Source: Eremophila alpestris peregrina
Taxonomy: Eukaryota; Chordata; Aves; Passeriformes; Alaudidae
Assembly (NCBI GenBank): GCA_009792885.1
Contig: WMCF01000057.1
Span: 62,001-126,000, forward strand
Direction: 5' to 3'
Length of the DNA: 64,000 nucleotides
This document shows, piece by piece, positions 15,201 through 27,200 of the stretch. A model generated the notes under the pieces. That model did not search any database, was not told the DNA's origin, and saw only the letters and a list, made by a program, of their open reading frames with translations. Positions within the stretch are counted from its first letter, which is position 1. Each line of letters begins with the position of its first letter. Made by a program: the position numbers and the translations under genes.

Positions 15201-18200
15201 AGATTTCTGTCATTGTGCTTTACAGACAGAACTCTGCTTTCTTTTGCACTGCTGAAACAGTGAAATCACATTCTGGCTTAACGAGACAGAGTACATGTAA
15301 TATTGGCTCTGGGCTAGACTTGTGCTAGCCCAGTTCTCAACAACTTCTGTCCTTGCCTCCATCTCCATTAAGAGCAGTCAAACTCAGCACAATGAACTGT
15401 GACCCAACAGTACACCGGCAGCACAAGTGACACAGAATCAGAATGCAGATACATCTTAGCATAGATCAATTCACTGGCTGTTTTGAGTCAGGTATGCTGC
15501 TTCTGAAGTTTATAACAGATATGTGTGAACAGAAACGAAGTATGGAAATAACAGACAAAAATTCTTTCTTTTCCAAAACATCACAGAGAATTAGCTAAAA
15601 TGAAAATAGAAACCCTCTTTATAAAGAAGGATGGAGTCTAACTCATTTGTTAGATGACGCTTCCTTTGTTTTTGCATATATCTCCCGTGCAGCCCTGGGT
15701 CTCACGTTCTCTGTGGCAGTTATTCAACTGCATAATGCAAAAAAACACATCCCATTATCAGCCTTGTTTCTGAACAGCAGAAACCCACAGAAGCAGTCTC
15801 TTAGATCTCTTCCCTAAGCGTCCAATACAAAGGACACTGTGGAAGAAAAAAGCTAAACAAACCCATCCTCACACAAAGGTGCTAAAACGAAAAAAGCCCT
15901 GGTCTAAATCTTTGCCAGGGGTGGGAGAAGTAGAGAAATTTCTGCAAGGATTCGAGGATAAATGGTTCTTGGCTAGCTATTTAGAAGACTAACTCAAAAC
16001 TGATGTAATATTGGTACTTTGTAGCATAGAAAATGCCATATTTACAACAGGTATAATATCTATAGTATATCTTCAAAATTGCCATTCAGTCTCTGAATAA
16101 GTTATCAAGCAACATAAATGAGGCCCTGATATCATGTTAAAAGCAATGCAAACCCGACTTTTTTTTCTGTAGTTACCTATTTAACAACTGTAAGTACACT
16201 GTGTGTATTGTGTCTACCTGTCAGTTAAGTACTATAAAAATAAATCCTTCTCATAATAGGTAATCAAGAAGTCTGTGACTCAGATAAATATTACTTTTAT
16301 ATATACCTGTTTACTTAAATAAACCTGTTAACAGGTATTTTCAAGATTCACTACATGTAGAAAATCCATAAAGAAAAGCCTCCTAAAACGGACAAGCATA
16401 CTACATTCTTTTTTAAAACTAGATTAATTAACAAGCACCATTATGCCTGAGCCCCATATCACTGATGGAGAAGCAAGCTAGGTCTTTCTCCCTCTCTGAA
16501 GTCAACAAGGTAATTTAATTTTCAAACAACTAGGCAATTTAGGAGCCAAAGTAACAATAACACTGCTGAGGCCTTTATCCTAAGTCCCAAATTGTTACTG
16601 GGATATCAGTGGCCATTTCCCACTCCTTTCAGTGGTACGTAGTTACACACATATTTACATTAAAATGGCCCCTAATACACTTGGAAGTATAGAAATTCCA
16701 GATAAGGATTTGTTGACTTTAAGGAGCAAAATAACCTGGTAACAAGAAGGCTCTCACATGTTGAATACAAGGAAAAATAAGTTTTAGTCTTGGAATCTAT
16801 CTCCTAGTTGTTCAGCTGAACCCAACACTGACTTCCCACTGAAGTCAACAAATTTGTATTACCTGGTCTGCCAAAGTCTTCTCCTGGAAGAGATGACTGC
16901 AATTCATTTCTCAGCACTAAAATATTTACATATAATTTACATATCTACGTAAATCTTTTAACTATGGGATGCTGTAAAATGACATTACTTCTGTAGAGTA
17001 TTTACATAGTATCTAAAAAGTTATTGCTTCAGTAGTCAGATGTTCTTGTTAACTCTTAAGAATGATGTAATACAAGCTAAACATTACCTTGATTTTCTTC
17101 AAGCTTCCCAATTGTTTCTATCTGCTCAACAAGGTCATTTGAGTTCCACTGGCTCATGCCTATGAGAATAGCATTTTTTCCTTCCACCATCTCTTCTGTA
17201 AGAGGAAAAAAAATAGAAAAAATTGCTGTGACAAACAAGAGAAAAATAACGGGGTGAGAACTAGTAACTGAGAGAGAAATAAACACTCATTGGAGCCCCT
17301 AAGGGGAACAGGTAACAGGTTTTGCAGGACTGTTCTAGGAAAGCTTCTTGTCTACTCAAATGCTTTATGGTGATCCTATATGCTTCATGGACTATGTGCA
17401 GGAAAAACATGGAAAATAGAGGACTGTCAGAATATCTCTCTTGAGCAGCCACTGTAAAACAAAGTTTATAATAATCTGAGACTCAGAGTGGTTGGTTAGT
17501 TTTGGGTTTTTTAAATTTTTTTTTTATTTTAAGAACATTCACAAGGCAGAGCAAAGGGAAGCCTGGACACACAGATCAGTTCAAGACTTTTCAAGAATGT
17601 TTTTCCCCCTTTTATCAAAACCTGTGCTACCTAAAGCTTTACATTTTCATCTAGGAACAGAGAGACATAACAGAATGGAACCAAGCTCACAGCAGAGCTT
17701 GACATCTCATCCAGGAAGTGGGGTAGGAAAAACTGAAAGCACAGAACACAACCTGTAGATAGATATCAACTCTCTTTTGTAAAAAACAAACCCAAAACCA
17801 AGCAGGCCTAGAAGCTGTAGGAAAATACCTTCCTTCAATTTAACGGCTATTTGGCAAGATGGGTGTGTTAATCCTTTCTGAATAAATTCACTCAAAGCAC
17901 TTCAGCCTGGCTGGATACAACTCAGAATGGTCTTTGTACCTAAGGGCGAGCACACAGAAGAAAATTAAGTAAAATAAGTAGTAACAGTTCTTTACTTGTT
18001 GAGGCAGATTCAGAGAATGGGTCAAATTCTATCCTCTCTTACTGACTTTTGTAGAGAGAATGGCTCTAATATGGGAGTAAACACAGAATAATTTAGCCAG
18101 GCAATTCCTGGCTAAAATAATAATTTTCAAATACCTACCTTGCAGCAGGCCTCTAAATGATTTAAAATTTTATTTTCTTTCATATCTTTCATGTTCTCTC

Positions 18201-21200
18201 ACATGTACCTTTCTCATTTCGAGATATCTTGGTACTAAGAAGGAGAAAGATGGATATGTATACAGGACGGTATAATTCATTTCACAGTCACCAACGTATC
18301 TTATCTCTCCCCAAGTCATACCTTTATAAACAAACAATGATAAAGGTCATTTATCAGATTTATCAGAGAGGCTGGATCCAGCACAGCCCTCTGAGACGTG
18401 ATGCAATCTCATCTGCCCCCTGAGGCAGAGAGAATCAACCACATAGCACAGCAGTTTGCTCAGGTTTTCCTCACTTTCTCTCAGAGGCTGATTAATTTAA
18501 AGTTCTATAAGGAGGAATGGAAGGAGGCATGGTGGCTTTGGCCTCTTCCCTCCCCTTCCCCCCCCCCCCCCCCAATAAGTGGTTTTAAAATCCATCTGAT
18601 GGGTATTTTCAGAGATGTTTTGTGCTTAGTCCTTACTGCTGTTGCTCCTGCCAACTTTTTGAAGTAACAAGAAGTGTCTTGCCCCTCAGAGCCTCACACC
18701 AGCCCCTCACTGCAACTGCACAAATACAGATGGAAAAGTGTTCAAATTAGCAGCAGTGTAGAACAAATACAGCCCTCAAGACCTCCCTTAAGGCCTAGCA
18801 GTGGTAAGTGTCTGGCTGACAAGTGTAGCATTTTATCCACAGATAAAAATGGGAGATAATGCTTCTCTACCGTAGATTTCGTTTTCCTGCTTTGTTCTTC
18901 TTGAGCAAAGTCCACTATTGGCAGTGGAAGACCAAGCAGCAGCAGCACAGCTGATGGCCCTTAACACTGGCAGGTGTGTGCAGCAGGCATGAAAACCAGT
19001 GAAAAGAACTGAAAGTAAATGAGAGACAGGTACCTCCAGGGCTGTGTAATGGAAGATTTTTTTTTTTCCAGCTGAAAGGCTGTGGGGCAGGCGTATGGGG
19101 AGATTGGTATGGGGGTGTTTCCCTGTCTGTTGTGGAAGTCTGATAAAACAGCCATATGAGAATGTGCAGGCTTCTCTGAGCAGCTTTTCAAATCTGAGAA
19201 AAAAATGTTGATCAACCATGGATTTTCATATTCTGACAGCTTTGTGATTTTCATCTTCTATGATCAGAGGTATGTTGCCATTAAATTACAAGGTAATTTC
19301 CTGCATCAAATATAATTTTACATGTTGACACTGTAAAATTCCTGCTTAACTTATGGCATGTCACGTGGAAAGCAAGAAACAAAAGAAAGCCAGGCAATAT
19401 AAAACAGTAAAATATTACTTCTCCCTTTTCCTATGATTTCACTAAATTAAGTAGTTAGCCATGACAGATGAATCAACAGTCAAAACATGTACAGCTGCTT
19501 CATCTTAAACACAGGTGCTTGGTTCTCTGTTTACAAGGCTGCTAGCCAGAAACAGAGATTTGACCCCAGCTGTTTTTCAGAATACAAAAGCAGCTCACTA
19601 ATGTTATGTTTTAATGGTGCCGACTGCTGTGCCCACTGTTTCCTACTTCAGCCCATCTATGAAGTACAAATTACCCATGAATAGATGTGGGATAGCTTCC
19701 AGATTGTCCCATGAAGAAACCCCATAGTACTCAACTCCAGCTGCACTGTGCAGCTGCAAGAATATCGATCACTAATGAAGCACTCTGTCTAAGTAACAGA
19801 GAATGCATGAGAAACACTGCAGAAAATGTTATGCTGGTGACAGGAAAAGGGTATCAAGCTACCTCATTTTTAGGAGGCAAAAGCCACAGTCTCTGTCCCG
19901 CACAGAGGTTTCCCTCACTCCAGCACAAACAAACTCCTCTTGTTTCTTTGGTGCTAAGTTTAATCTACTGATAATGCCAATTACTTCAGCCCACACATAT
20001 GTTTTCCTCTAGCAAAGACACAAGCTCTCTTATCACCAAGAAAGCTTCTGGGTGTAGAAATACCTTCTGCCTCTTTTGCTAGTATTTTTGCTTCTGTGTA
20101 CATTTATTTTCCTGACATTTAAACACTTATTTCTGAAAAGCTGTTTGGGAGAAAGCAGAGATGATATTAAATTAGGAGGACCAATGGACTGCCTCAAGGG
20201 CAGTGAGGCCTTGCAGAGAGATCTGAATAGACCACTGGGCAATCACCAGCCATATGAAATTTAACATGCACGAGTGCTGGATTCTGCACTGGGGATGGTG
20301 TAATCCTGGTTACACCTACAAACTGTGGGAGAAGGGGCTGAAGAGAAGCCCTGGGGAAAAAGGTCTGAGGATTTAGTTTGATGGCAAATTGAATATGAGT
20401 CAACAGTGGATCCTGGCTACCAAAGGCACCAAGAGTATGCTGGGGTGCACCAGGCACAGCACCCCAGGCAGCTGAAGGAAGGTGATTGTCCCACTCTGCT
20501 CTAGTTTTGGGTGCCATAATACAAGAAAGATCTAAAGCTATTAGAGAGCCTCCAGAGGAGGACAATCAAGATGCTGAAAGGCCTCAAGACCAAGATTTAT
20601 GAAGAATTATTGAGGTCCCTTCATTTGTTCAGTTTGGAGAAGGGAAGACTGAGGGGAGACCTCATCACAGTCTGCAACTTCCTCAAGGTGGGCCATGGAG
20701 AGGGAGGTGCTGATATCTCTCTGGTAACCAGTAACAGGATATGAAGAAATGAACATCTATCTAAACAAACTTGATTTGAAGAGCGTTTTTGCAAGCTAAC
20801 TATCAAGTAATCTAAACTTGGAAATACTTGTGTCAACTCAATATGGACTATGTCCAGCAAATTGCAAGTGCATTTCTTGTTCTCAGTCTACAGTGCATGC
20901 CTCACCAATTCCAAAAATGCAGGCATCAAACTGACCTTCAAAGCATTACTGAACAATGATTCTTGATGATTCAAAAGAATATTCCATCTCTTTTTGGAGA
21001 AAAAATTTGAAGTATGATTTGGTGCTCAAAGTTACAACTGCAGCTTCACACGGAATTTGGAAACATTGCTGAAATCATCAAGACGGCTATTTTAAGCGCA
21101 TGGTAGAACATTGCAAAACACAAAGGCAGTGTGGAGGAAAATCAGCATAGGGTATATTTCTTTTCTATTTCCAACTCTTCCCCTCACTAAAGCTTAAGAC

Positions 21201-24200
21201 TTAAATGCAGCTTAAACAATTTGGGTATCCTATTCTCATTGAATACCCAGTGGGAAGAGATCACCATCTCTCATTCTCTTCACGCTTAGATGTCTCCCAT
21301 GCACATTTAATTTTGATCCACAGAAGCAATTTATCACGTACTATTATCTCTCAGTAAAAGTCTGTTATTAGGAGATTAACAACTCAGTAACAGATGTTGT
21401 TCATTATCTTTACATAACAGCGACTTTTTATTTCAAGTAACCATTATAAAAATGATAGTGACTGTCATTACAAGCATTTCAGACTACATAGACTACTTTT
21501 GACATTAAAACTTAGGTATTTCAGGAAAGCTCTTTCAGAAAAAGCAAGTGAAATGTGTCAGATAAGCGTAAGCTTTGGTTCCTGGAAACAGAACCAAAAC
21601 AAGAGCCCCAGTCTCCCACTGGAGGTGGGAGATTGTGTATGCACACAACCTACAGATTCTTCTCCCACTTCAGAACAAAACTTGGCATGTTACCAAGCAT
21701 GTCAAGATTCAGGGCCTCCCAGATGGCATAAGCAGTGCCGCAGTTACCTCAGCTGGTTAGAGCACAGTGCCATAGCCGCAAGTTTGATCCCCATATGGGC
21801 TGTTCACTTAAGAGCTGGACGCAAAGATCCTTGTGGGCCCTTTCCAAGTCAGAATATCCTGTGATGAAATCCACAAGCATTCAAATACTTGAACAAGCAG
21901 AGGTCCCAGTCCCTCCAGTGAAATTATGATAGAGTGGAAAACCTAAGACATTGGTGTTAAAAGTTGGCCATCAGTAACATGGACACTCATGGCCTTCATC
22001 AGGAACTGTGAACAAGAGCACTCCCACTGTAACCTCATACACTGTCTGAGCTGGGAAGGACCTGGGTCAGACTCCATGAGGTCTGCACTGGTGGTGTCTT
22101 GCTGCTTCTGACACCATACTCAGTTCAGGGCAGCTCACACATCCACCCCAGCACCTCACCAAGCTCCTGTAAATTTAGGTCCATTCACAAATCCTGGACA
22201 GAAGAAGTGATGGAGGTTTTGTCTGATGAGGACAATGTTGTCAGTTCACCCATGAAGGAGCTTAGTCATCTGTTGCAAAATTGTGGGAAAAAATGGGGAG
22301 GGGAGGACAAAAAGTGTACTCACCTCGTGCATCAAAGAATTCATCATCAGAGCTCTCCACAGAGTCTCTGAGAACACTCTGCACGTGCCGCTGAGCGCCG
22401 CCAAATCGGCATGGGCCAGCTGCAAACACAAGGAGACTCACATTAACACAGGGGAATGCTCACCTCTGCTCCAGAAAAGACCCCAACCCATTAATGAAGT
22501 TTGTGTAGGTGCCTCAGGAGGATGGTCATCACGCACACTTTAATCTCAACTGTCAGCTAGCCAGAGCTCTCAGGATGGCAAAAAAATACTTCCACTTAAC
22601 CAAAGTGGTTAAAACAAGTTTGTGTTAAAGATAAGCCTGTATTCAGCCAATGCAGTGACCTCAGAAGATAAATTCTTTCCTGTTGAATTCATCTGGCTGC
22701 TCCATTTCAACACTCAAATCGCACATTGTTTCTAAGACACAAAGCAGCATTTCCCCAGGACACGGCAGTAGCTCCCACTTAAATTAAATTTAACTCCTAA
22801 AAGAAGTGCCATCTTATTTGGCTCACAGATTTGCAGACAAAATACTCAATTCTCACTCATTAAACTGGTTTCATCAGAGAGCTTTGCTGTGCTGGAGCCT
22901 GGGGGCTCTCATTTGAAGCTTGCCATTTGAAGATAGGAAGGCAAAACCACACTAGAATAGCTACAGTAACAGATACAGTCATGACAGCTTAGATGGTCCC
23001 AATGGATTATCATACTCAAACTAACTTGTAGTTAGTAAACCAGACTGGTCTAAATATCTGAATTCTCCTTACATCTAAGCAACACAACACTAGAAAGCAG
23101 CAGCGAAATGTATTCCTTATGTTAACAACAAAGTCTCCGCACAGTCAGTGGAAAACCAGGGATCAAATCCACCATACCCCTAACAGCACTGCTGTAGAAA
23201 GGACACTCATTACCCACCAGAACAGTGTCCTTCGTTTTATTCATTTCCGCAAATGATGACATCAGACCTGACTCTAATATCCTGAGCCCCTGGCCACAAA
23301 AGCATTCTTCTCTCAGCAGTAAAAGAGCAACTCGAACAGAGGATGCATCCTTCTGTATTATTCTGGATAAAACATGCCACTAGGTCACAGCCTTTTGTTC
23401 TTCATTTACTCCACCTATAGCTGAATTAATCAGTGAAGGATGTAAGAAGAAGCAGATTTTAGCTGGCTAAGACATGAGTAAAAATAATGATCAATTAATA
23501 GCATTTTAATATGGTTTCTTGAAATAGTATTAAGGAGTCAGTATTCATTACAAGAGTACAGCATGTATTGGGAATGTATCCAGTGATATCTGGCAGCTAC
23601 TGGAGCCCCTCCATTCAGATACATATCTATCCTATAATGCACCACTATAGTCATCAAAATTGTGGTAGAAAGAACACTATTCTGAACTCCAAATGAAAAA
23701 AAGTCTGCATTGGGTCAATGCTTGGAAAAGCAGGCATTCCAAAATTTCAGAAGCACAAGGTGGGAGGCACTACAAAAAAACCCAGAGTGATGTATGGAGG
23801 GTTGGGCAGAGGAAAGAAGGGAGCAAGGGAGGGAGGGAGAAAGGAAGAATGAAAGGAGGGAGGAGGCTGTAAAAATAAAAAATTGTAAAAACTTCAAAGG
23901 TAGTCCAAAGCAAACAGCAATTCCACTAGCCTGGCTGAAAATCAGTAAAAGCACTCACCCCACAAAAAAAGCTCATGTTTCCAGGGACCTTGGAGTTTGA
24001 TGTAGAATGTGAAGGGAGGGCAGGGAAAAGTGTCACAAATATCCAGGCATAAATTCTGGCTATGAGAAAAGATCTTGGGAGCATAAGTTTTATTCTATTG
24101 CACTGGGAATGCTTCTGGATTTAGAAGCAGCACAAATCTGCGTAAAGCTCACTGAAGAGCTCTTAACATCTAGATTGATTTGCTGGCTGGACTGCATTGC

Positions 24201-27200
24201 ATTGCACCTAATACATTGGTTCTATTGAGTCTGCTTCCTTCTGAGCCAGCAGATTAGCACTCGGTACCTTCAGAGGACTCTATTAACATTTCTTGATTTT
24301 ATTAGACACTGGCATTGCCCAGACTCACTGATTTGATTTACACTGTCAACTGCTTCGTATTTTATTTTAAAATTTTGCTTCAGAGGATGAAAAGACCAGC
24401 CCTACTTCAGAACACAGGTGAGCTCCTTGGTAATGACATTTTATGCTGCTTATGGCACTGAACCCACCCTTTATCAGATCAGTCAGCTGACTCTTAGCAG
24501 CCAGATTTCAGGAACTTTTGCACCTAGGATAGCAACTTTCATTTCATTTCAGTTGTTTAGTATCACAATTTCTGATCAAAGAAGGGGAAAGCATGTAGAA
24601 ATGCTTTGAACACCACATGACCAACTTGTGAGTCACAATGTTTGAACTGGAAGCACACACAGTAGTTCCCCATAAGCTGTTGGGGCAGCATGACAGAGGG
24701 ACAGGAGGATATAAGTGTAACATTTCCAAGAGGTGGAAGGAGAGCCCATAGAAATGCACAGGTGCTTTTCTTCTAGAAGAAGCAGAAGTTTCCTATCCAA
24801 CCTGTTCTCTCTGCACAGAACTGCAAGTTGTGACAGTCACCTGTCACAGAGGGAGCTGGCTGGGGCTTGCCCTGAGCACAGAGCTACAGTAAAAGCTAGG
24901 GAGAAGACAAGAGCAGAGTCATCCTTGCAGCACTATGAACAGAAGCTGAATGCTCTAGTTAGGCTAGCACTAACTGTAAGTAATTGTAATTAAGATAACA
25001 ATCAGGGATTTTCCTCAGTAAAAAGAAGTCTTTTTTTTTTTCTTCAACAAAGAACAGCTGGAATTTCACTGGTACTTTGCTGCATCAGTGACCTGGTGAC
25101 CTGACAGAAGGTGCTGTGATGCACGTTAGATATTGATTTCCTTACCCCCGTGTGTAAATAAGGATCACAACTGAAATCTATATCCTGCACAACAGCTTCC
25201 ATAAGGGGAAGAGCCACAGATCACAATCAGCTGCAACCTCTTGTGATAAGCAGCAAAATAGCTAGAACTTATTTGACTAAATATTGCTACAGAAATAGCT
25301 CCATGTTCTATTATGCAACACTTGCACTTCAGCTGAGGGCAAGTCAGACTGCACCTCTGTACACGTCATCCTAATTCAGAAGCGAGGCAAATTTCATCCT
25401 TGGTGTTTAGTGACTGTACATTATTCCAGCAAACAGCAGAAGAAACAGTTCCCACACACATATCAGCAGCTTCTAATGCTGTCCATCCAGAGATGGAACA
25501 ACCCACTAAATGATGCAATCTCTGATGTGTTCCACAAATAGACCTAAGGAGCAGAACAGAATTGGAAAATGCCAATTCCACTTTCACCCACAAACACCAG
25601 CAGGGCTCGTTCTACCATAGTTCCATAGGAAATCAAGAGCAGTTGAAAAGTATATAATATATATAAGAATCAGCTCTAGCTTCCTCTGGTCAGGAGGAAT
25701 AAATCCAAATTCTTTCCAAAGGTGTCTCTCTTTTTTTTTTTACAAACTGGCAATGATATGACAATCAAGCAGTGCACGAGCACACTTCATTCCATGTGAT
25801 CTGAGAGTGATTATAAAAGAGAGAAAAAAAAAGAAAAACACAAGAAGAATTAAAGTGACACTTGGTCTGCAGCCAATGTTCTCCACACTAAGGAAATGGA
25901 AACAGAAAAACAGGTAAGAAGTGAAGTAAGGCTGAAGAGGCTCTGAAAAAGCAAAGAAAAAGCAGTTTAAGAAGCAAAGGTTTTCCTCTGAAAACTGAAT
26001 AGCTACTGCTGTTGATTCCCAACTTTAATCACTTTCCTGTATCCTTTGGAAGGCCTGGTATCCAAAAGACACTCATCCTGTAAGTCCAAAGCATCCTAAG
26101 ACAGAACAGCTCACCACTGTCACTCAACAGTAAGCACATGTTCTGCTACTAGTACCAAAAATGCTGTTTCAATATTACTTGTTAAGAAAAGATTGTATTT
26201 AAAATGCATACCAAGTCAGAAGAAAGAAAAGGCATCTACTTTCCATTTCCATTCCAGTAACTGGCATCAATTCTGACAGCACAAAGCAGCACCATTCACT
26301 ACAGGCCCCAGGTCCTTAGGTGGCATACACCTGGAGGTGAAACGTGAAGAGTACAAGAATATCTTCTGGAAAAAGGAAGGAATGTTTTCCTGTGGAAATT
26401 ATGTCCTCTAAGCACACCTTGCCAAGGCACAGGGATTGAATCTGCTACTGGATCTAATGAGCAGAAAATTAATTTCCAAATGCAGCAGGAAGTAAGCCTA
26501 GCCCTGCTGTGAAACCACAGCCATGTTACCTTTCTTCACTGATTCTGCCTTCTCCTAATTTTGAAATAGCTTTTAAAACCACTTACTGCAACTGAAAAAA
26601 CCCCATGACTGGAGTCATCACATCACTGTTTACAGAAGCACTTCATGAGGAGGATCAGCACATACACTTGGGGAATGAAAGAGTAGTGATTTCACTCCTG
26701 AAACGTACTTGTGAGGGCAGAGTAGCAGCACAGTAGGCTCAGTCCAGAAGCATTGGTTTCAGAGTCACTCCAACATCTCTGTCTTCTCCTTACCAATGCA
26801 TACATCACTGGCTACCTTGTCAGGCAAGCAGGACAGATGGAAAGTAAGCAGGATGACCCAAATGCCAGTCATACCAGCCCCTTGTGTACTGGCAGCATCA
26901 CAGGCTGCTTCTAGAGGCCATCCCAGCTCAGGTGTCCTCACACCAGACTTGCAGGAAGACGCATTCAGGCAGCTTGGAATAAGAGCAGCAGTTTTCACTG
27001 GATGCAATTACAGCACTGGGCTTTACTGTAAAACTAATTCAATATTATTCACTTCACTGTCATATTATCACAGATTTCAAGCTTTGCCACAGGCCCAGCC
27101 TTTTTCTATGTCTTGTGCTTGGTAAACATTTTTCAATTTCCAATCAAGCTCAGACATATGCACATGCCAGAAGACAGGCAATCATAAAGAAAGCACTCCT

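Larger units (their letters stand above)
6602..17087. other. PITPNM3 intron 3 (10.5 kb)
   Basis: Long AT-rich intron. It contains a CR1 3' end at 11480-11560, paired poly(T) tracts at 12132-12226, a longer CR1 3' end at 12750-13006, an A-rich tract at 13075-13090, and short palindromes at 14647-14662 and 16323-16336. The rest looks unique. Many small ORFs are present, none recognisable. Confidence 0.65.
17196..22323. other. PITPNM3 intron 2
   Basis: 5.1 kb intron. It holds a C16 run at 18558-18573, a large CR1 fragment at 20165-20745 and the tRNA-derived SINE at 21736-21865. No coding exon was found apart from the flanking ones. Confidence 0.65.

Noticed and set aside
21736..21800. Possible tRNA gene
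   Set aside because: A and B boxes are present, but the anticodon arm is largely deleted and a CR1-like tail follows, so it is a SINE.
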